From Dactylosporangium roseum (GTDB taxonomy: Bacteria > Actinomycetota > Actinomycetes > Mycobacteriales > Micromonosporaceae): 64,000 nt of DNA. Every line of letters starts with the position of its first letter. The first letter of the stretch is position 1. Positions 42,128-50,881 of this stretch are shown in pieces. Location of the stretch: contig NZ_CP073721.1 of NCBI RefSeq assembly GCF_025264685.1, forward strand, positions 1,417,001-1,481,000, given 5' to 3'. Under the pieces are notes generated by a model. It searched no databases. It had not been told where the DNA came from and was given only the letters and a program-made list of their open reading frames with translations. A program made the translations under genes and the position numbers.

Positions 42128-43108
42128 TTGGCAGAGCCGGAAGTCGAGGCACCGCCGGAGCCGAGGCGGGTCCACCGGACCAGGCTGGTCCGGCTGGTGG
42201 CGTGGATCGTGGTCCTGGTCGCCGTCGTGGTCGTGGCGGTCGTCGTGGTCGTCGACGTCGGGCCGCCGTCCGAGGCGGAGCTGCGCCGCCAGGCCGTCGG
42301 CGGCAAGAGCGAGCTGCTCATCGGTGTGAAGGACGACACGCCCGGCGTGAGCCTGCGTGACCCGGCGACGGGGGAATACACGGGGTTCGACATCGACATC
42401 GCCTACCTCGTCGCCGGTGATCTCGGCTTCCGCCCCGACCAGGTGCGATTCCTGTCGATCGAGACCGAGGACCGGTCCCGCATGCAGGCCCGCGGCGTCG
42501 ACGGCCGGTTCGTGACCGTCGATCTCGTGGTGGCGAGCTTCAGCATGACCAAGGAGCGGGCCGAGCAGCCGGGCGTGCGGTTCGCCGGGCCGTACCTGAG
42601 CACCCAGCAGTCGGTCGTCACGCTGACCGGGCACAAGGGTGTCAGCAGCCTCGAAGACCTGCGCGGCGAGAAGGTCTGCACGCTCGCGACCTCGACGTCG
42701 AGCAACGCGGCGAAGGCCGCCGGCGTCACCTTCTCCGGCAAGAACGAGATCAGCGACTGCGTCGCCGGGCTCAAGGCCGGCGAGTTCGACGCGGTGACCA
42801 CCGACGCCGCGATCCTCGCCGGGTTCGTCGCCGACGACCAGGGCAAGACGCTCGTCCACCACGACGTCGGGCTGGTCGACGACGAGCTGTGGGGCATCAA
42901 CTGTGGCGACGACGATGCCATGCAGACGCTGGTCAACCTCATCCTGTACCGCTCCGCGCACGACCCGGCGGACCGCCGCTGGGAGGAGGCGTACGACCGT
43001 CACCTGCGCAGCGAGCAGCGGTGGAGTCCCAACCAGCAGGTCGCGATCGACCACCAGCCCGCGATCCGCCGGCCGGACGTGCGTCGCTGGCCGTGGGAGC
43101 GCAGTTGA
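42128..43108 (+). CDS. Membrane-tethered glutamate/amino-acid solute-binding protein
   Basis: 326 residues. TTG start with GGAGG five bases upstream. Residues about 1-20 are cytoplasmic, 21-43 are one uncleaved hydrophobic helix (VAWIVVLVAVVVVAVVVVVD) with no lipobox, and the rest is a periplasmic-binding fold of family 3 (LLIGVKDDTPGVSLRDPATG, GFDIDIAYLVAGDLGF, VDLVVASFSMTKERAEQPGV, DAVTTDAAILAGFV). This fold binds polar amino acids, especially Glu/Gln. No permease or ATPase follows, so it is more likely a sensor than a transporter part. In Mycobacterium a comparable binding lipoprotein (GlnH) works with a membrane protein (GlnX) and kinase PknG. Here the next gene is a membrane protein, but no kinase is present. 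Confidence 0.82.
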   Translation: MAEPEVEAPPEPRRVHRTRLVRLVAWIVVLVAVVVVAVVVVVDVGPPSEAELRRQAVGGKSELLIGVKDDTPGVSLRDPATGEYTGFDIDIAYLVAGDLGFRPDQVRFLSIETEDRSRMQARGVDGRFVTVDLVVASFSMTKERAEQPGVRFAGPYLSTQQSVVTLTGHKGVSSLEDLRGEKVCTLATSTSSNAAKAAGVTFSGKNEISDCVAGLKAGEFDAVTTDAAILAGFVADDQGKTLVHHDVGLVDDELWGINCGDDDAMQTLVNLILYRSAHDPADRRWEEAYDRHLRSEQRWSPNQQVAIDHQPAIRRPDVRRWPWERS

Positions 43109-44061
43109 CCGACCGGCAGTGGCTGCTGCCCTTGCTGCCGGCGTTCCCGCTGGTGCTGCTGGTGCTGCGGCTGTGGTACCTGAGCCGCCAGAACCTCGAG
43201 ACGATGCTGCTCCTGGTGCAGTACGTCAGCCCGCTCGGCCTGCTGAGCACGCTGACGATCGCGCTGCTCTGGGTCTTCCCGGCGACGATCCTGCTCACCC
43301 GGGCCCTCGGCGCGCTGCTGCTCGTCAGCGACCCGCACCGGGCCGCCCGGTCGCGGCTGGCCCGTGTCGCCGGGCGCATCCCCGACTGGGTGGTCGTCGT
43401 CGCCGTCGTCGTCGGCGCGCTCACCTGGCAACTGCGGTTCCTGCCCACGCTGGTGATGGCCACCCTGTCGATCCTCGGCCTGGTGATCCGCCAGCGGGTC
43501 GCCAACGTCGGCGCCTACGCCGCCGCGACGGGTGTGGTGCTGCCGTTCGTCGTGGCCCTGCTGGAGTACACCTCCTTCGGCCCGGCGATCGTCGACGCGA
43601 TCCGGGAGGGCGAGGCGGTGACCGTACTGCTGCTGGCACTGCCGCCGGCGGCGACGCCGCTGCTGACCGGGCCGGTGCCCGCCCGGGCGGCCCAGGCCGT
43701 CACCCACTGGCCGGCCGGGTGCGCCGCGTTCGCCGCCCCGTTCCTGATCGGCGTGATCTTCCTGCGGGCGCCGATCCTGCCGACGGTCGCGATGGAGGTC
43801 GACGACGGCGTGCTCGTCGGCTCCGTCATCACCGTCGACGACCGGATGACCACCGTGATCGACACCGGCGGCGCGGTTCGGTTCGTGCTGAACGACCACG
43901 TGCGGTCGAAGACCCTGTGCGACGCGGGCGACCGGCCACCGGCCAGCCGGGTCACCGTCCACGGCTGGTCGGTCGAGCGGACCGCACTGTCCTGGATCGC
44001 CCCGGCCCGGCGGCCGGCGGCCATCGACCCGCGATGCGAGGGCCGGGCTACTTCCCGGTGA
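43105..44061 (+). CDS. Polytopic membrane protein coupled to the solute-binding protein
   Basis: 318 residues, TTG start overlapping the preceding stop by four bases with GGGAG six bases upstream. I do not recognise a family. There are about seven hydrophobic segments: near 8-25, 40-70, 98-115, 118-135, 145-165, 180-200 and 215-235. A C-terminal soluble part of about 80 residues (VDDGVLVGSVITVDDRMTTV) has beta character and two cysteines. The tight coupling suggests it acts with the tethered binding protein, for example as its signalling or channel partner. Its last 14 bases overlap the convergent enoyl-CoA hydratase gene. Confidence 0.65.
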   Translation: MTDRQWLLPLLPAFPLVLLVLRLWYLSRQNLETMLLLVQYVSPLGLLSTLTIALLWVFPATILLTRALGALLLVSDPHRAARSRLARVAGRIPDWVVVVAVVVGALTWQLRFLPTLVMATLSILGLVIRQRVANVGAYAAATGVVLPFVVALLEYTSFGPAIVDAIREGEAVTVLLLALPPAATPLLTGPVPARAAQAVTHWPAGCAAFAAPFLIGVIFLRAPILPTVAMEVDDGVLVGSVITVDDRMTTVIDTGGAVRFVLNDHVRSKTLCDAGDRPPASRVTVHGWSVERTALSWIAPARRPAAIDPRCEGRATSR

Positions 44062-44836
44062 AGGTCGGCTTCCGCTTCTCCACGAACGCGGCCATGCCCT
44101 CGACCTTGTCCTGCGTGGCGAAGAGCGCGGCGAACAGCTCGCTCTCCCACCGCAGGCCGGACGCCAGATCCAGGTCAAGGCCGCCGTCGACGGCCAGCTT
44201 CGCCGCGCGCAGCGCCAGGGCGGGGCCGTCGACGAACCGGCGCGCCATCTCCACCGCGGTGTCGTAGACGGCCTCAGCCGGTACGACCCGATCCACCAGC
44301 CCGATCGAAAGGGCCTCGTCCGCCTTGACGAACCGTCCCGTCATGACGAGGTCCTTGGCGCGCGCCGGGCCGATGAGGCGGGCGAGGCGCTGCGTGCCGC
44401 CCGCGCCGGGGATGATGCCGAGTGTGATCTCCGGCTGGCCGAGCGTCGCGTCCTCGGCCACGACCCGCCAGTCCGCGGTCAGCGCCAGCTCGCAGCCGCC
44501 GCCGAGCGCATAGCCGTTGATCGCGGCGACGACCGGCTTCGGGATGCGGGCGACGGCGTCGAACGCGCTGGTGAGCGCGCTCGCCCGTGCGGCCATCGCC
44601 GCGTAACCCATGCCGGCCATCTCCTTGATGTCGGCACCGGCGGCGAACACCTTCGGTCCCCCGTAGAGGATGATCGCGCGAACCGACTCGTTGTCGGTCG
44701 CCTCGCGCGCCGCCTCCCGCAACTCCTCCTGGACCTGGATGTTGAGCGCGTTCATCGGCGGGCGGTCCAGCCGGATCGTGCCGATGCCATCGGCGATTTC
44801 CAATTGAACCAGTGCGCCGGCCTTCTCCGCCACCAT
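44048..44836 (-). CDS. Enoyl-CoA hydratase/isomerase family protein
   Basis: 262 residues. ATG 44836 follows GAGGAG at 4 bases; longer starts lack this. The crotonase fold has oxyanion-hole segments FAAGADIKEM and NGYALGGGCELAL, and catalytic glutamates at GQPEITLGIIPGAGG (both Glu positions of hydratases appear present). A short-chain enoyl-CoA hydratase role fits the thiolase, ccr and etfBA in the same window, although it is not in an operon with them. Confidence 0.9.
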   Translation of the reverse strand: MVAEKAGALVQLEIADGIGTIRLDRPPMNALNIQVQEELREAAREATDNESVRAIILYGGPKVFAAGADIKEMAGMGYAAMAARASALTSAFDAVARIPKPVVAAINGYALGGGCELALTADWRVVAEDATLGQPEITLGIIPGAGGTQRLARLIGPARAKDLVMTGRFVKADEALSIGLVDRVVPAEAVYDTAVEMARRFVDGPALALRAAKLAVDGGLDLDLASGLRWESELFAALFATQDKVEGMAAFVEKRKPTFTGK

Positions 44837-44897
44837 GTGTCTCCTCAACGTCGTTGTCGTTGTCCGCAGCGTATTCCGCCGTACCCTGTGAGGTGCG

Positions 44898-45368
44898 ATG
44901 GCCACCACCTATTACCGCGACAACGTGGTGCACGTCAGTTCCGGCGGTGTGCGGGTCGATGACGTCTGGTATCCGCTGGAGACCCTGACGTACATCTGGC
45001 ACCGGCGGACCGGACGGCTGCGCCACGGTGGCTACATGCTGTTGACCCGCGGCCTCGGGGTGCTGGTGGTCCTCGGCCTGCTCGCCGGCGGGGGCATCCT
45101 GGCGCGGCGGATCGACTTCAGCGGCGAGCAGAAGACGATGTACATCGCCGGCGGCATCCTCGGCGTGCTCGTCATCGGCGGGATCGTCGCGTTCAGCGTC
45201 GAGGGCCTGCTCGACCTGCTCGACCGGGCGCACGACCACGGCAAGGGCGTCCACGAGATCTGGGTCCGCACCAGCGACGGCGAGACGATGATCTACTCGA
45301 CGACGGACGCGCCGAAGTTCGGCCAGATCTACCGCGCCCTCCAACGTGCCGTGGAGCAGGCACCGTAG
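44898..45368 (+). CDS. DUF6232 family membrane protein
   Basis: 156 residues. The N-terminal YYRDNVVHVSSGGVRVDDVW and PLETLTYIW pattern, two central membrane helices (about 48-65 and 78-100) and a C-terminal segment ending in FGQIYRALQRAVEQ are the layout of the DUF6232 proteins common in actinomycetes. Function is unknown. GAGG lies upstream of the ATG. A short gap separates it from the Hsp70-like pair. Confidence 0.75.
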   Translation: MATTYYRDNVVHVSSGGVRVDDVWYPLETLTYIWHRRTGRLRHGGYMLLTRGLGVLVVLGLLAGGGILARRIDFSGEQKTMYIAGGILGVLVIGGIVAFSVEGLLDLLDRAHDHGKGVHEIWVRTSDGETMIYSTTDAPKFGQIYRALQRAVEQAP

Positions 45369-45371
45369 TTC

Positions 45372-45377
45372 TAGACT
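45372..45377 (+). promoter_or_regulatory. Leaderless -10 box of the first Hsp70-like gene
   Basis: TAGACT lies 7 bases before ATG 45385, with no ribosome site between, so transcription should start at or next to the A of the start codon. The second Hsp70-like gene has the same hexamer at the same distance. Confidence 0.5.
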
Positions 45378-45384
45378 CGCCCGC

Positions 45385-47190
45385 ATGGTGGCCTTGGGTG
45401 TCGACTTCGGCACGTCGCACACCGTGGCCGTCGCGCGGTGGCCGGACGGGCGGGTCCGTCCGCTGCTCTTCGACGGCTCGCCGCTGCTGCCGTCCGCCGT
45501 CTTCTGCGAGCCCGGCGACGCCGACCTTGTGGTCGGGCGTGACGCACTCCACAGCGCCCGGCGGGAGCCGTCGCTGTTCGAGCCCAACCCCAAGCGCCGC
45601 ATCGACGACGGGTCCGTGCTGCTCGGCGAGCGCGACGTCACCGTGCACGCCCTGCTGACCGCGGTCTTCCAGCGGGTCCTCGCCGAGTTCACCCGCACCG
45701 CCGGTGGCGCGCCGACGGCCGTGACGGTGACCCACCCCGCCGGTTGGGCCGCCACCCGGCGGAAGGTGCTCAAGGACGCGGCGCGAGCCGCCGGTCTCAC
45801 CGGCGCCGTCCTCGTGCCCGAGCCGGTGGCCGCCGCGACGTACTTCGTGCGGGTCCTGCGCCACATGGTGCCGGTCGGCTCCGCCGTCGTCGTCTACGAC
45901 CTGGGCGCCGGCACGTTCGACGGCAGCGTCGTCGCGCGGACGGCGGAAGGCTTCGAGGTGCGCGCCGTCGGCGGCCGCGACGACCTCGGCGGCCTCGACT
46001 TCGACGAGGCCGTGCTCACCCTGATCGGGCGTTCCTGCCCGGCCGCGGACCGGCAGCGGCTCACGGCGCCGTCGACGGTCGAGGAGGCGCGTGCCGCCCG
46101 GCTCCTGCGCGAAGAGGCCAGGGAGGCGAAGGAGCGGCTGTCGCGGACCTCCGCCGTGACCGTCCTGGTGCCGCTGCTGGACGTGGACGTCCAGCTCACC
46201 CGCGACGAGTTCGAGGCGGCCGCGCGGCCGCTGGTGGAGCGCTCGGTGCGAGTGCTGACGGAGACGGTACGGCTGTCGAAGGTCGCCTCCGACCGCATCG
46301 CCGGCATCTTCCTCGTCGGCGGGGCGAGCCAGATGCCGCTGGTGGCGACCGAGCTGCACCGGGCGTTCGGGCGGGCGCCGGTGATGATCGAGCAGCCCGA
46401 GCTGGTGGTCGCCGAGGGCAGCGTGCTGGTCGGCCCGGCGGTGCGCCCGCGGTCCGCCAAGCCGTCGACCGAGATCGTCCCGGCCAGCCCGGCGCCGGTG
46501 CTGCCGCCGCGTTCGCCGGCTGGTCCGGCGCCCGGGTCGCCGGTGCCGCCGCCGGTCAGTCCCGGGCCCGCGGGGGTCGTGCCGCACAGCCCGCCGTCCC
46601 CGCGGCGGCGGCCGGTGTCGCCGGCGGCCGTGCCGATGACGCGGCCGGGTCCACCGTTCGTGCCGGTACCGCAGCCGATCCGGGTCGTCTACCCGCCGCC
46701 GCAGGTGGTGTATGTCCCGCAGTACGTGCTGCCGCCCGTCCCGCCTCCTCCACGCCGCCGGCCGCCGTGGAGCATCCGCTGGCCGGCGCGGTTCATGACG
46801 CTGTACGCCGTGCTGCTGTTCATCTTCGTCGCGCTCGCGTTGCTCGTGCAGGTGGTCGAGCCGGAGACCAGGGACCAGGCCGAGTGGCGCCAGTTGCGGG
46901 GTGATGCCCTGCAACTGGCGATCGCGGGCGCGATCCTGGCGTCGCTGCTGATCCACGCCGCCCGCCGGCTCCGGCGGGGGACGAACGGGCACCTGTGGTA
47001 TCCGCTGCTGCTCTGCGGCACGCTCGGCGTCGGCGCGGTGGTCACCGGGCTGGGCCACCGGTCGGCGGAGGCACTCGGTGCCGTGTTCCTGGCCTCGACG
47101 GTGTTCCTGCTGCTGCCGACCGCTCGGGCCTGGGTGCGCAAGCCCCCGCGCGCCCCCGAACCGGACACCTCCGAGGGCACGGAGAGCTAG
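45385..47190 (+). CDS. Membrane-anchored Hsp70-like ATPase, first of a tandem pair
   Basis: 601 residues. Residues about 1-345 are a complete actin/Hsp70 nucleotide-binding domain: phosphate-1 GVDFGTSHTVAV, phosphate-2 VYDLGAGTFDGSVV and adenosine motif GIFLVGGASQMPLV. The DnaK beta-sandwich substrate-binding domain is absent. Instead a proline-rich linker of about 90 residues leads to about four hydrophobic segments (from about residue 470, FMTLYAVLLFIFVALALLVQVV onward). The ATPase would sit in the cytoplasm tethered to the membrane. It is 45-50% alike by eye to the next gene, a tandem duplicate. Its role could be regulatory or a specialised chaperone; clients are unknown. Confidence 0.82.
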   Translation: MVALGVDFGTSHTVAVARWPDGRVRPLLFDGSPLLPSAVFCEPGDADLVVGRDALHSARREPSLFEPNPKRRIDDGSVLLGERDVTVHALLTAVFQRVLAEFTRTAGGAPTAVTVTHPAGWAATRRKVLKDAARAAGLTGAVLVPEPVAAATYFVRVLRHMVPVGSAVVVYDLGAGTFDGSVVARTAEGFEVRAVGGRDDLGGLDFDEAVLTLIGRSCPAADRQRLTAPSTVEEARAARLLREEAREAKERLSRTSAVTVLVPLLDVDVQLTRDEFEAAARPLVERSVRVLTETVRLSKVASDRIAGIFLVGGASQMPLVATELHRAFGRAPVMIEQPELVVAEGSVLVGPAVRPRSAKPSTEIVPASPAPVLPPRSPAGPAPGSPVPPPVSPGPAGVVPHSPPSPRRRPVSPAAVPMTRPGPPFVPVPQPIRVVYPPPQVVYVPQYVLPPVPPPPRRRPPWSIRWPARFMTLYAVLLFIFVALALLVQVVEPETRDQAEWRQLRGDALQLAIAGAILASLLIHAARRLRRGTNGHLWYPLLLCGTLGVGAVVTGLGHRSAEALGAVFLASTVFLLLPTARAWVRKPPRAPEPDTSEGTES

Positions 47191-47201
47191 TGCGCGCCGC
47201 C

Positions 47202-47207
47202 TAGACT
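47202..47207 (+). promoter_or_regulatory. Leaderless -10 box of the second Hsp70-like gene
   Basis: TAGACT, 7 bases before ATG 47215, the same as before the first copy. It suggests that each duplicate keeps its own leaderless promoter even though only 24 bases separate the two genes. Confidence 0.5.
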
Positions 47208-47214
47208 TCCAGGC

Positions 47215-49089
47215 ATGCCTACGCCTGGGATCCGGCTCGGTGTCGACTTCGGCACCTCGAACACCGTCGCGGTGGTGCGGTGGCCGGACGGGCGTTCGCG
47301 CCCCCTGCTCTTCGAGGGCTCGCCGCTGCTGCCGTCGGCCGTCTACGCCGAGCCCGCCGGTCAGATCGTCGTCGGCCGGGACGCGGTGCATAGCGCGCGC
47401 CTGGAGCCGGCCCGCTTCGAGCCCAACCCGAAGCGCCGCATCGACGAGGGCACCGTGCTGCTCGGCGACCGCGAGGTGGCGGTCAACGACCTCATCGCCG
47501 CGGTGCTGCGCCGCGTGCGGGACGAGTGGACGCGTACCGTCGGAGGTGAGGCTCCCGACGTCACCGTGACGTTCCCGGCGTCGTGGGGCGCGACCCGCCG
47601 GCTGTCGATCGCCGACGCCGCGGCCGCCGCCGGGCTCGGCCGGGTGCGGCTGGTGCCCGAGCCGGTGGCCGCCGCGGCGTACTTCACCCAGGTCCTCGGT
47701 CACGAGGTGCCGGTCGGCTCGGTGGTCGTGGTGCACGACTTCGGCGCCGGCACGTTCGACGCGTCGGTGGTGGCGCGCACCGCGGGCGGCTTCGAGGTGC
47801 TCGCCGTCGACGGCCGTGACGACATCGGCGGCATCGACGTCGACAACGCGATCGTCGCCCACATCGGGTCGATCTGCCGGCCGCAGGACCCGGCGGCGTG
47901 GCAGCGGCTGATGAGCCCGGCGACGGTCGAGGACCGCCGGCACCGCCGCATGCTCTGGGACGATGTCCGGGTCGCGAAGGAGCGGCTGTCCCGCCAGCCG
48001 TCCGCCGACCTGACCGTCCCGCTGCTCAACGTGGACGTCCACCTGACCCGTGAGGAGCTGGAGCGCCTGGCCCAGCCGCTGCTGGAGCAGACGGTCCGCG
48101 TCACCCAGGGCGTGATGCGCTGGGCCCAGTTGAGCGAGGACAGCATCGCCGGCGTCTTCCTGGTGGGTGGCTCCAGCCGGATGCCCCTCGTGGCGACCCT
48201 GCTCCACCGCGCCCTCGGTGCCGCCCCGGTGGTGATCGAGCAGCCCGAGCTCGTGGTCGCCGAGGGCAGCATGCTCGCCGGCTCGACAGCGATCCCCGCC
48301 GCCGCGGCGCCCGCCCCGGGCCCGGCGACCGGCGTGTTCCCTCGGGTGCCGGGCTTCGACTGGCAGCAGCCCGCCCCTACGTCCGGCCCGCCGGCGGGTG
48401 CGTTCGGCCCGGCGGGCGCCGCCGGCCCGGGCGGGGTGGGCGCGGTCGACGGGTTGTTGTGGCCCGATCTGGGCTCGATCAACGGCGACGCGCCGGTTTC
48501 CGCCGCCCCGATGTCCGGCATCCCGGCCTCCGGGCCGCCGGCCGGTCATCCCACGTCCGGGCCGCCGGCCGGGTATCCGACCTCCGGGCCGCCGGCCGGA
48601 GGGCCGCTCGCCGGTGCGGGGCCGGTCTTCGCGCCGCCGGGGAACCCGCGCGGGCCGGCCGGCGGCGCCAGGTCCGGGACCTACACGGCCGGGCAGGTGC
48701 CGGGGCCGCCGCCGGGGAGCAACCGGCCGGTCTCCGCGCCGCCGCAGCGGCCGACCGGTGCCGGGCGGGTCTTCGTCTCCGGCGGGGCCGGTCCCGCGCC
48801 GAAGGCGGAGCCCGCGACCCGCTACGACGAATACGGCAAGTCAGTCCGCCCCGATGAGGCTCCGCCGCTGCCGCGATCGGGGCCCGCCCGGCAGGCCACC
48901 CCGAGCCGTCCGCGACCGGTCGAGGGCGAGCGCCGGCGGGGCCCCTTCGCCCGCGCCGTGCTCACCCTGTTCACGCTCCTGCTGCTCGTGCTCACGCCGG
49001 TCGCCGCGGGATACGTCTCGTACTACCTGACGACCGATCGCTGGCCGCCGCCGGTGCGGGGCTGGCTGGGCGACGACACGAGCCCCTGA
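47215..49089 (+). CDS. Membrane-anchored Hsp70-like ATPase, second of a tandem pair
   Basis: 624 residues. The Hsp70 nucleotide-binding domain spans about 1-360 (GVDFGTSNTVAVVRW, VVHDFGAGTFDASVV, GVFLVGGSSRMPLV). A linker of about 230 residues rich in Pro, Gly, Ala and Ser follows, with near-perfect nine-residue repeats SGPPAGxPT around residue 440, and then a single C-terminal helix (LTLFTLLLLVLTPVAAGYVSYY) with a short outside tail. No substrate-binding domain or EEVD is present. The difference from its neighbour lies entirely after the ATPase domain: one helix and a long disordered linker here against several helices there. Confidence 0.82.
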   Translation: MPTPGIRLGVDFGTSNTVAVVRWPDGRSRPLLFEGSPLLPSAVYAEPAGQIVVGRDAVHSARLEPARFEPNPKRRIDEGTVLLGDREVAVNDLIAAVLRRVRDEWTRTVGGEAPDVTVTFPASWGATRRLSIADAAAAAGLGRVRLVPEPVAAAAYFTQVLGHEVPVGSVVVVHDFGAGTFDASVVARTAGGFEVLAVDGRDDIGGIDVDNAIVAHIGSICRPQDPAAWQRLMSPATVEDRRHRRMLWDDVRVAKERLSRQPSADLTVPLLNVDVHLTREELERLAQPLLEQTVRVTQGVMRWAQLSEDSIAGVFLVGGSSRMPLVATLLHRALGAAPVVIEQPELVVAEGSMLAGSTAIPAAAAPAPGPATGVFPRVPGFDWQQPAPTSGPPAGAFGPAGAAGPGGVGAVDGLLWPDLGSINGDAPVSAAPMSGIPASGPPAGHPTSGPPAGYPTSGPPAGGPLAGAGPVFAPPGNPRGPAGGARSGTYTAGQVPGPPPGSNRPVSAPPQRPTGAGRVFVSGGAGPAPKAEPATRYDEYGKSVRPDEAPPLPRSGPARQATPSRPRPVEGERRRGPFARAVLTLFTLLLLVLTPVAAGYVSYYLTTDRWPPPVRGWLGDDTSP

Positions 49090-49157
49090 ACTCCGAGGGT
49101 CCGTCCGTAGGGCGGCGGCGCCCTGCTGACGAACCCTCTTGTGAGTAGCATTCGCGT

Positions 49158-50780
49158 ATGACGCAGATCGACGGGCACGGCGGAGACCTGGCACTGGCCG
49201 CATTGCGGAGCTTCGGGGTCGACGAGATGTTCACCCTCTCCGGCGGGCACGTCTTCCCGCTGTACGACGCGGCGAAGAAGGCCGGCGTGCGCATCGTCGA
49301 CGTGCGGCACGAGCAGTCGGCGGTGTTCGCCGCCGAGGCCGTCGCCAAGCTGCGGCGCCGCCCGGGGCTCGCGGTCCTCACCGCCGGACCCGGGGTCACC
49401 AACGGCGTCTCCGGGCTGACCAGCGCGATGTTCAACGGCGCGCCGATCGTCGTGCTCGGCGGCCGCGCGCCGCAGTTCCGCTGGGGTTCCGGCAGTCTCC
49501 AGGAGATGGACCACCTGCCGATCGTGCGGGCGGTCACCAAACACGCGGAGACGATCTTCGCGACCGACGAGGTCTACGCCCGGATGCAGGCGGCGGCACT
49601 GACCGCCCTCACCCCGCACCGCGGACCGGTCTTCGTCGACCTGCCGCTCGAGGTGGTGTTCTCGACCGCGGACGGCGTCGAGGCGACGCGGGCACAGCCC
49701 GTACCAACGCTGGAACCGGATCCCGACGAGGTGCACAAGGCCGCCAGCATGCTCGGCGCGGCCGAGCGGCCGGTGATCATCGCCGGATCCGACGTCTGGG
49801 CCGGTGACGCGACCGCCGCGGTGCGGGAGGCCGCCGAAGCGTTGCGGATCCCGGTCTTCGCCAACGGGATGGGTCGCGGCTCCCTGCCGCCGGACCACCC
49901 GCTCGCCTTCGCCCGTGCCCGGAAGGCCGCGTTCGGCGGTGCCGACGTGATCGCCGTGATCGGCACACCGCTCGACTTCCGGCTCGGCTTCGGCGACTTC
50001 GGCGGCGCCCGGGTCATCCACGTCACCGACGCCCCGTCGCAGAAGGCCGGCCACGTCACCCCCGCCGCGGCGCCCACCGGCGACCTCCGGCTGATCCTGT
50101 CGGCGTTCGCGAGCCACAGCGGATCCGTCGCCGACCACGAGGGCTGGATCGAGACGCTGCGCGCCGCGGAGAACAAGGCCAAAGCCAAGGAGGTCGAGGC
50201 CCTGGAGGCCGACACCGACCCGATCAAGCCCAGCCGAGTGTACGGCGAGCTGCGCAAGGTCCTGGCCGAGGACGCCGTGACGATCGGCGACGGCGGCGAC
50301 TTCGTCTCCTACGCCGGCAAATACCTCGAGCCGGCCCGGCCGGGCACCTGGCTCGACCCGGGCCCGTACGGCTGCCTCGGCACCGGCATGGGGTATGCGA
50401 TGGGCGCCCGGATCACGTATCCGGACCGGCAGATCTGCGTGCTGATGGGCGACGGCGCGGCCGGCTTCTCGCTGATGGACGTGGAGTCGCTGGTGCGGCA
50501 GGACCTGCCGGTGGTCATCGTGGTCGGCAACAACGGCATCTGGGGCCTGGAGAAGCATCCCATGCGGATGATGTACGGCTACGACGTCGCCGCCGATCTC
50601 CAGCCGGGCCTGCGCTACGACGACGTGGTGAAGGCCCTGGGCGGCGCCGGCGAGACGGTCGAGAAGCCGGGTGACCTGGCGGCTGCCCTGGGCCGGGCGT
50701 TCGACTCCGGCGTGCCGTATCTGGTGAACGTCCTGACGGATCCGGAGGACGCCTACCCGCGGTCCTCGACCCTCGCCTGA
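49158..50780 (+). CDS. ilvG: TPP-dependent acetolactate synthase-like enzyme (IlvG type)
   Basis: 540 residues, the normal three-domain TPP enzyme. Catalytic Glu is in VRHEQSAVFAAEAVAKL, with LTAGPGVTNGVSGL following. The TPP/Mg2+ motif is GDGAAGFSLMDVESLVRQDL ending in GNNGIWGLEKHPM. The C-terminus NVLTDPEDAYPRSSTLA closely resembles the mycobacterial IlvG protein. It has no adjacent small regulatory subunit or ilvC, so it is unlikely to be the main branched-chain enzyme. A TAGCAT box 6 bases before ATG suggests a leaderless transcript. The true 2-oxoacid substrate is open; oxalyl-CoA decarboxylase-like activity cannot be excluded. Confidence 0.85.
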   Translation: MTQIDGHGGDLALAALRSFGVDEMFTLSGGHVFPLYDAAKKAGVRIVDVRHEQSAVFAAEAVAKLRRRPGLAVLTAGPGVTNGVSGLTSAMFNGAPIVVLGGRAPQFRWGSGSLQEMDHLPIVRAVTKHAETIFATDEVYARMQAAALTALTPHRGPVFVDLPLEVVFSTADGVEATRAQPVPTLEPDPDEVHKAASMLGAAERPVIIAGSDVWAGDATAAVREAAEALRIPVFANGMGRGSLPPDHPLAFARARKAAFGGADVIAVIGTPLDFRLGFGDFGGARVIHVTDAPSQKAGHVTPAAAPTGDLRLILSAFASHSGSVADHEGWIETLRAAENKAKAKEVEALEADTDPIKPSRVYGELRKVLAEDAVTIGDGGDFVSYAGKYLEPARPGTWLDPGPYGCLGTGMGYAMGARITYPDRQICVLMGDGAAGFSLMDVESLVRQDLPVVIVVGNNGIWGLEKHPMRMMYGYDVAADLQPGLRYDDVVKALGGAGETVEKPGDLAAALGRAFDSGVPYLVNVLTDPEDAYPRSSTLA

Positions 50781-50799
50781 CCCGCCACCCCCCTCCCGC

Positions 50800-50875
50800 G
50801 TTGATCTTGCAGTTGTGGTGCCTGACAAACCCGGACATCCTGGGCGTTTCGAGGCACCATAACTGCAAGATCAAC
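50800..50875 (+). repeat. Dispersed palindromic repeat, copy 2
   Basis: Arms 50800-50822 and 50853-50875 pair over 23 bp with one G-U, around a 30-base loop with CAAACCCGGACATCCTGGGC. It has the same orientation as copy 1. It lies between the converging ilvG-like and phospholipase D-like genes, 20 and 7 bases from their stops, so it probably terminates both. Confidence 0.85.
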
Positions 50876-50881
50876 ACGGGG

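Noticed and set aside
48530..48630. Possible tandem-repeat or CRISPR-like array
   Set aside because: The repeats encode SGPPAGxPT in frame within the Hsp70-like linker, with no spacers; it is a coding repeat.
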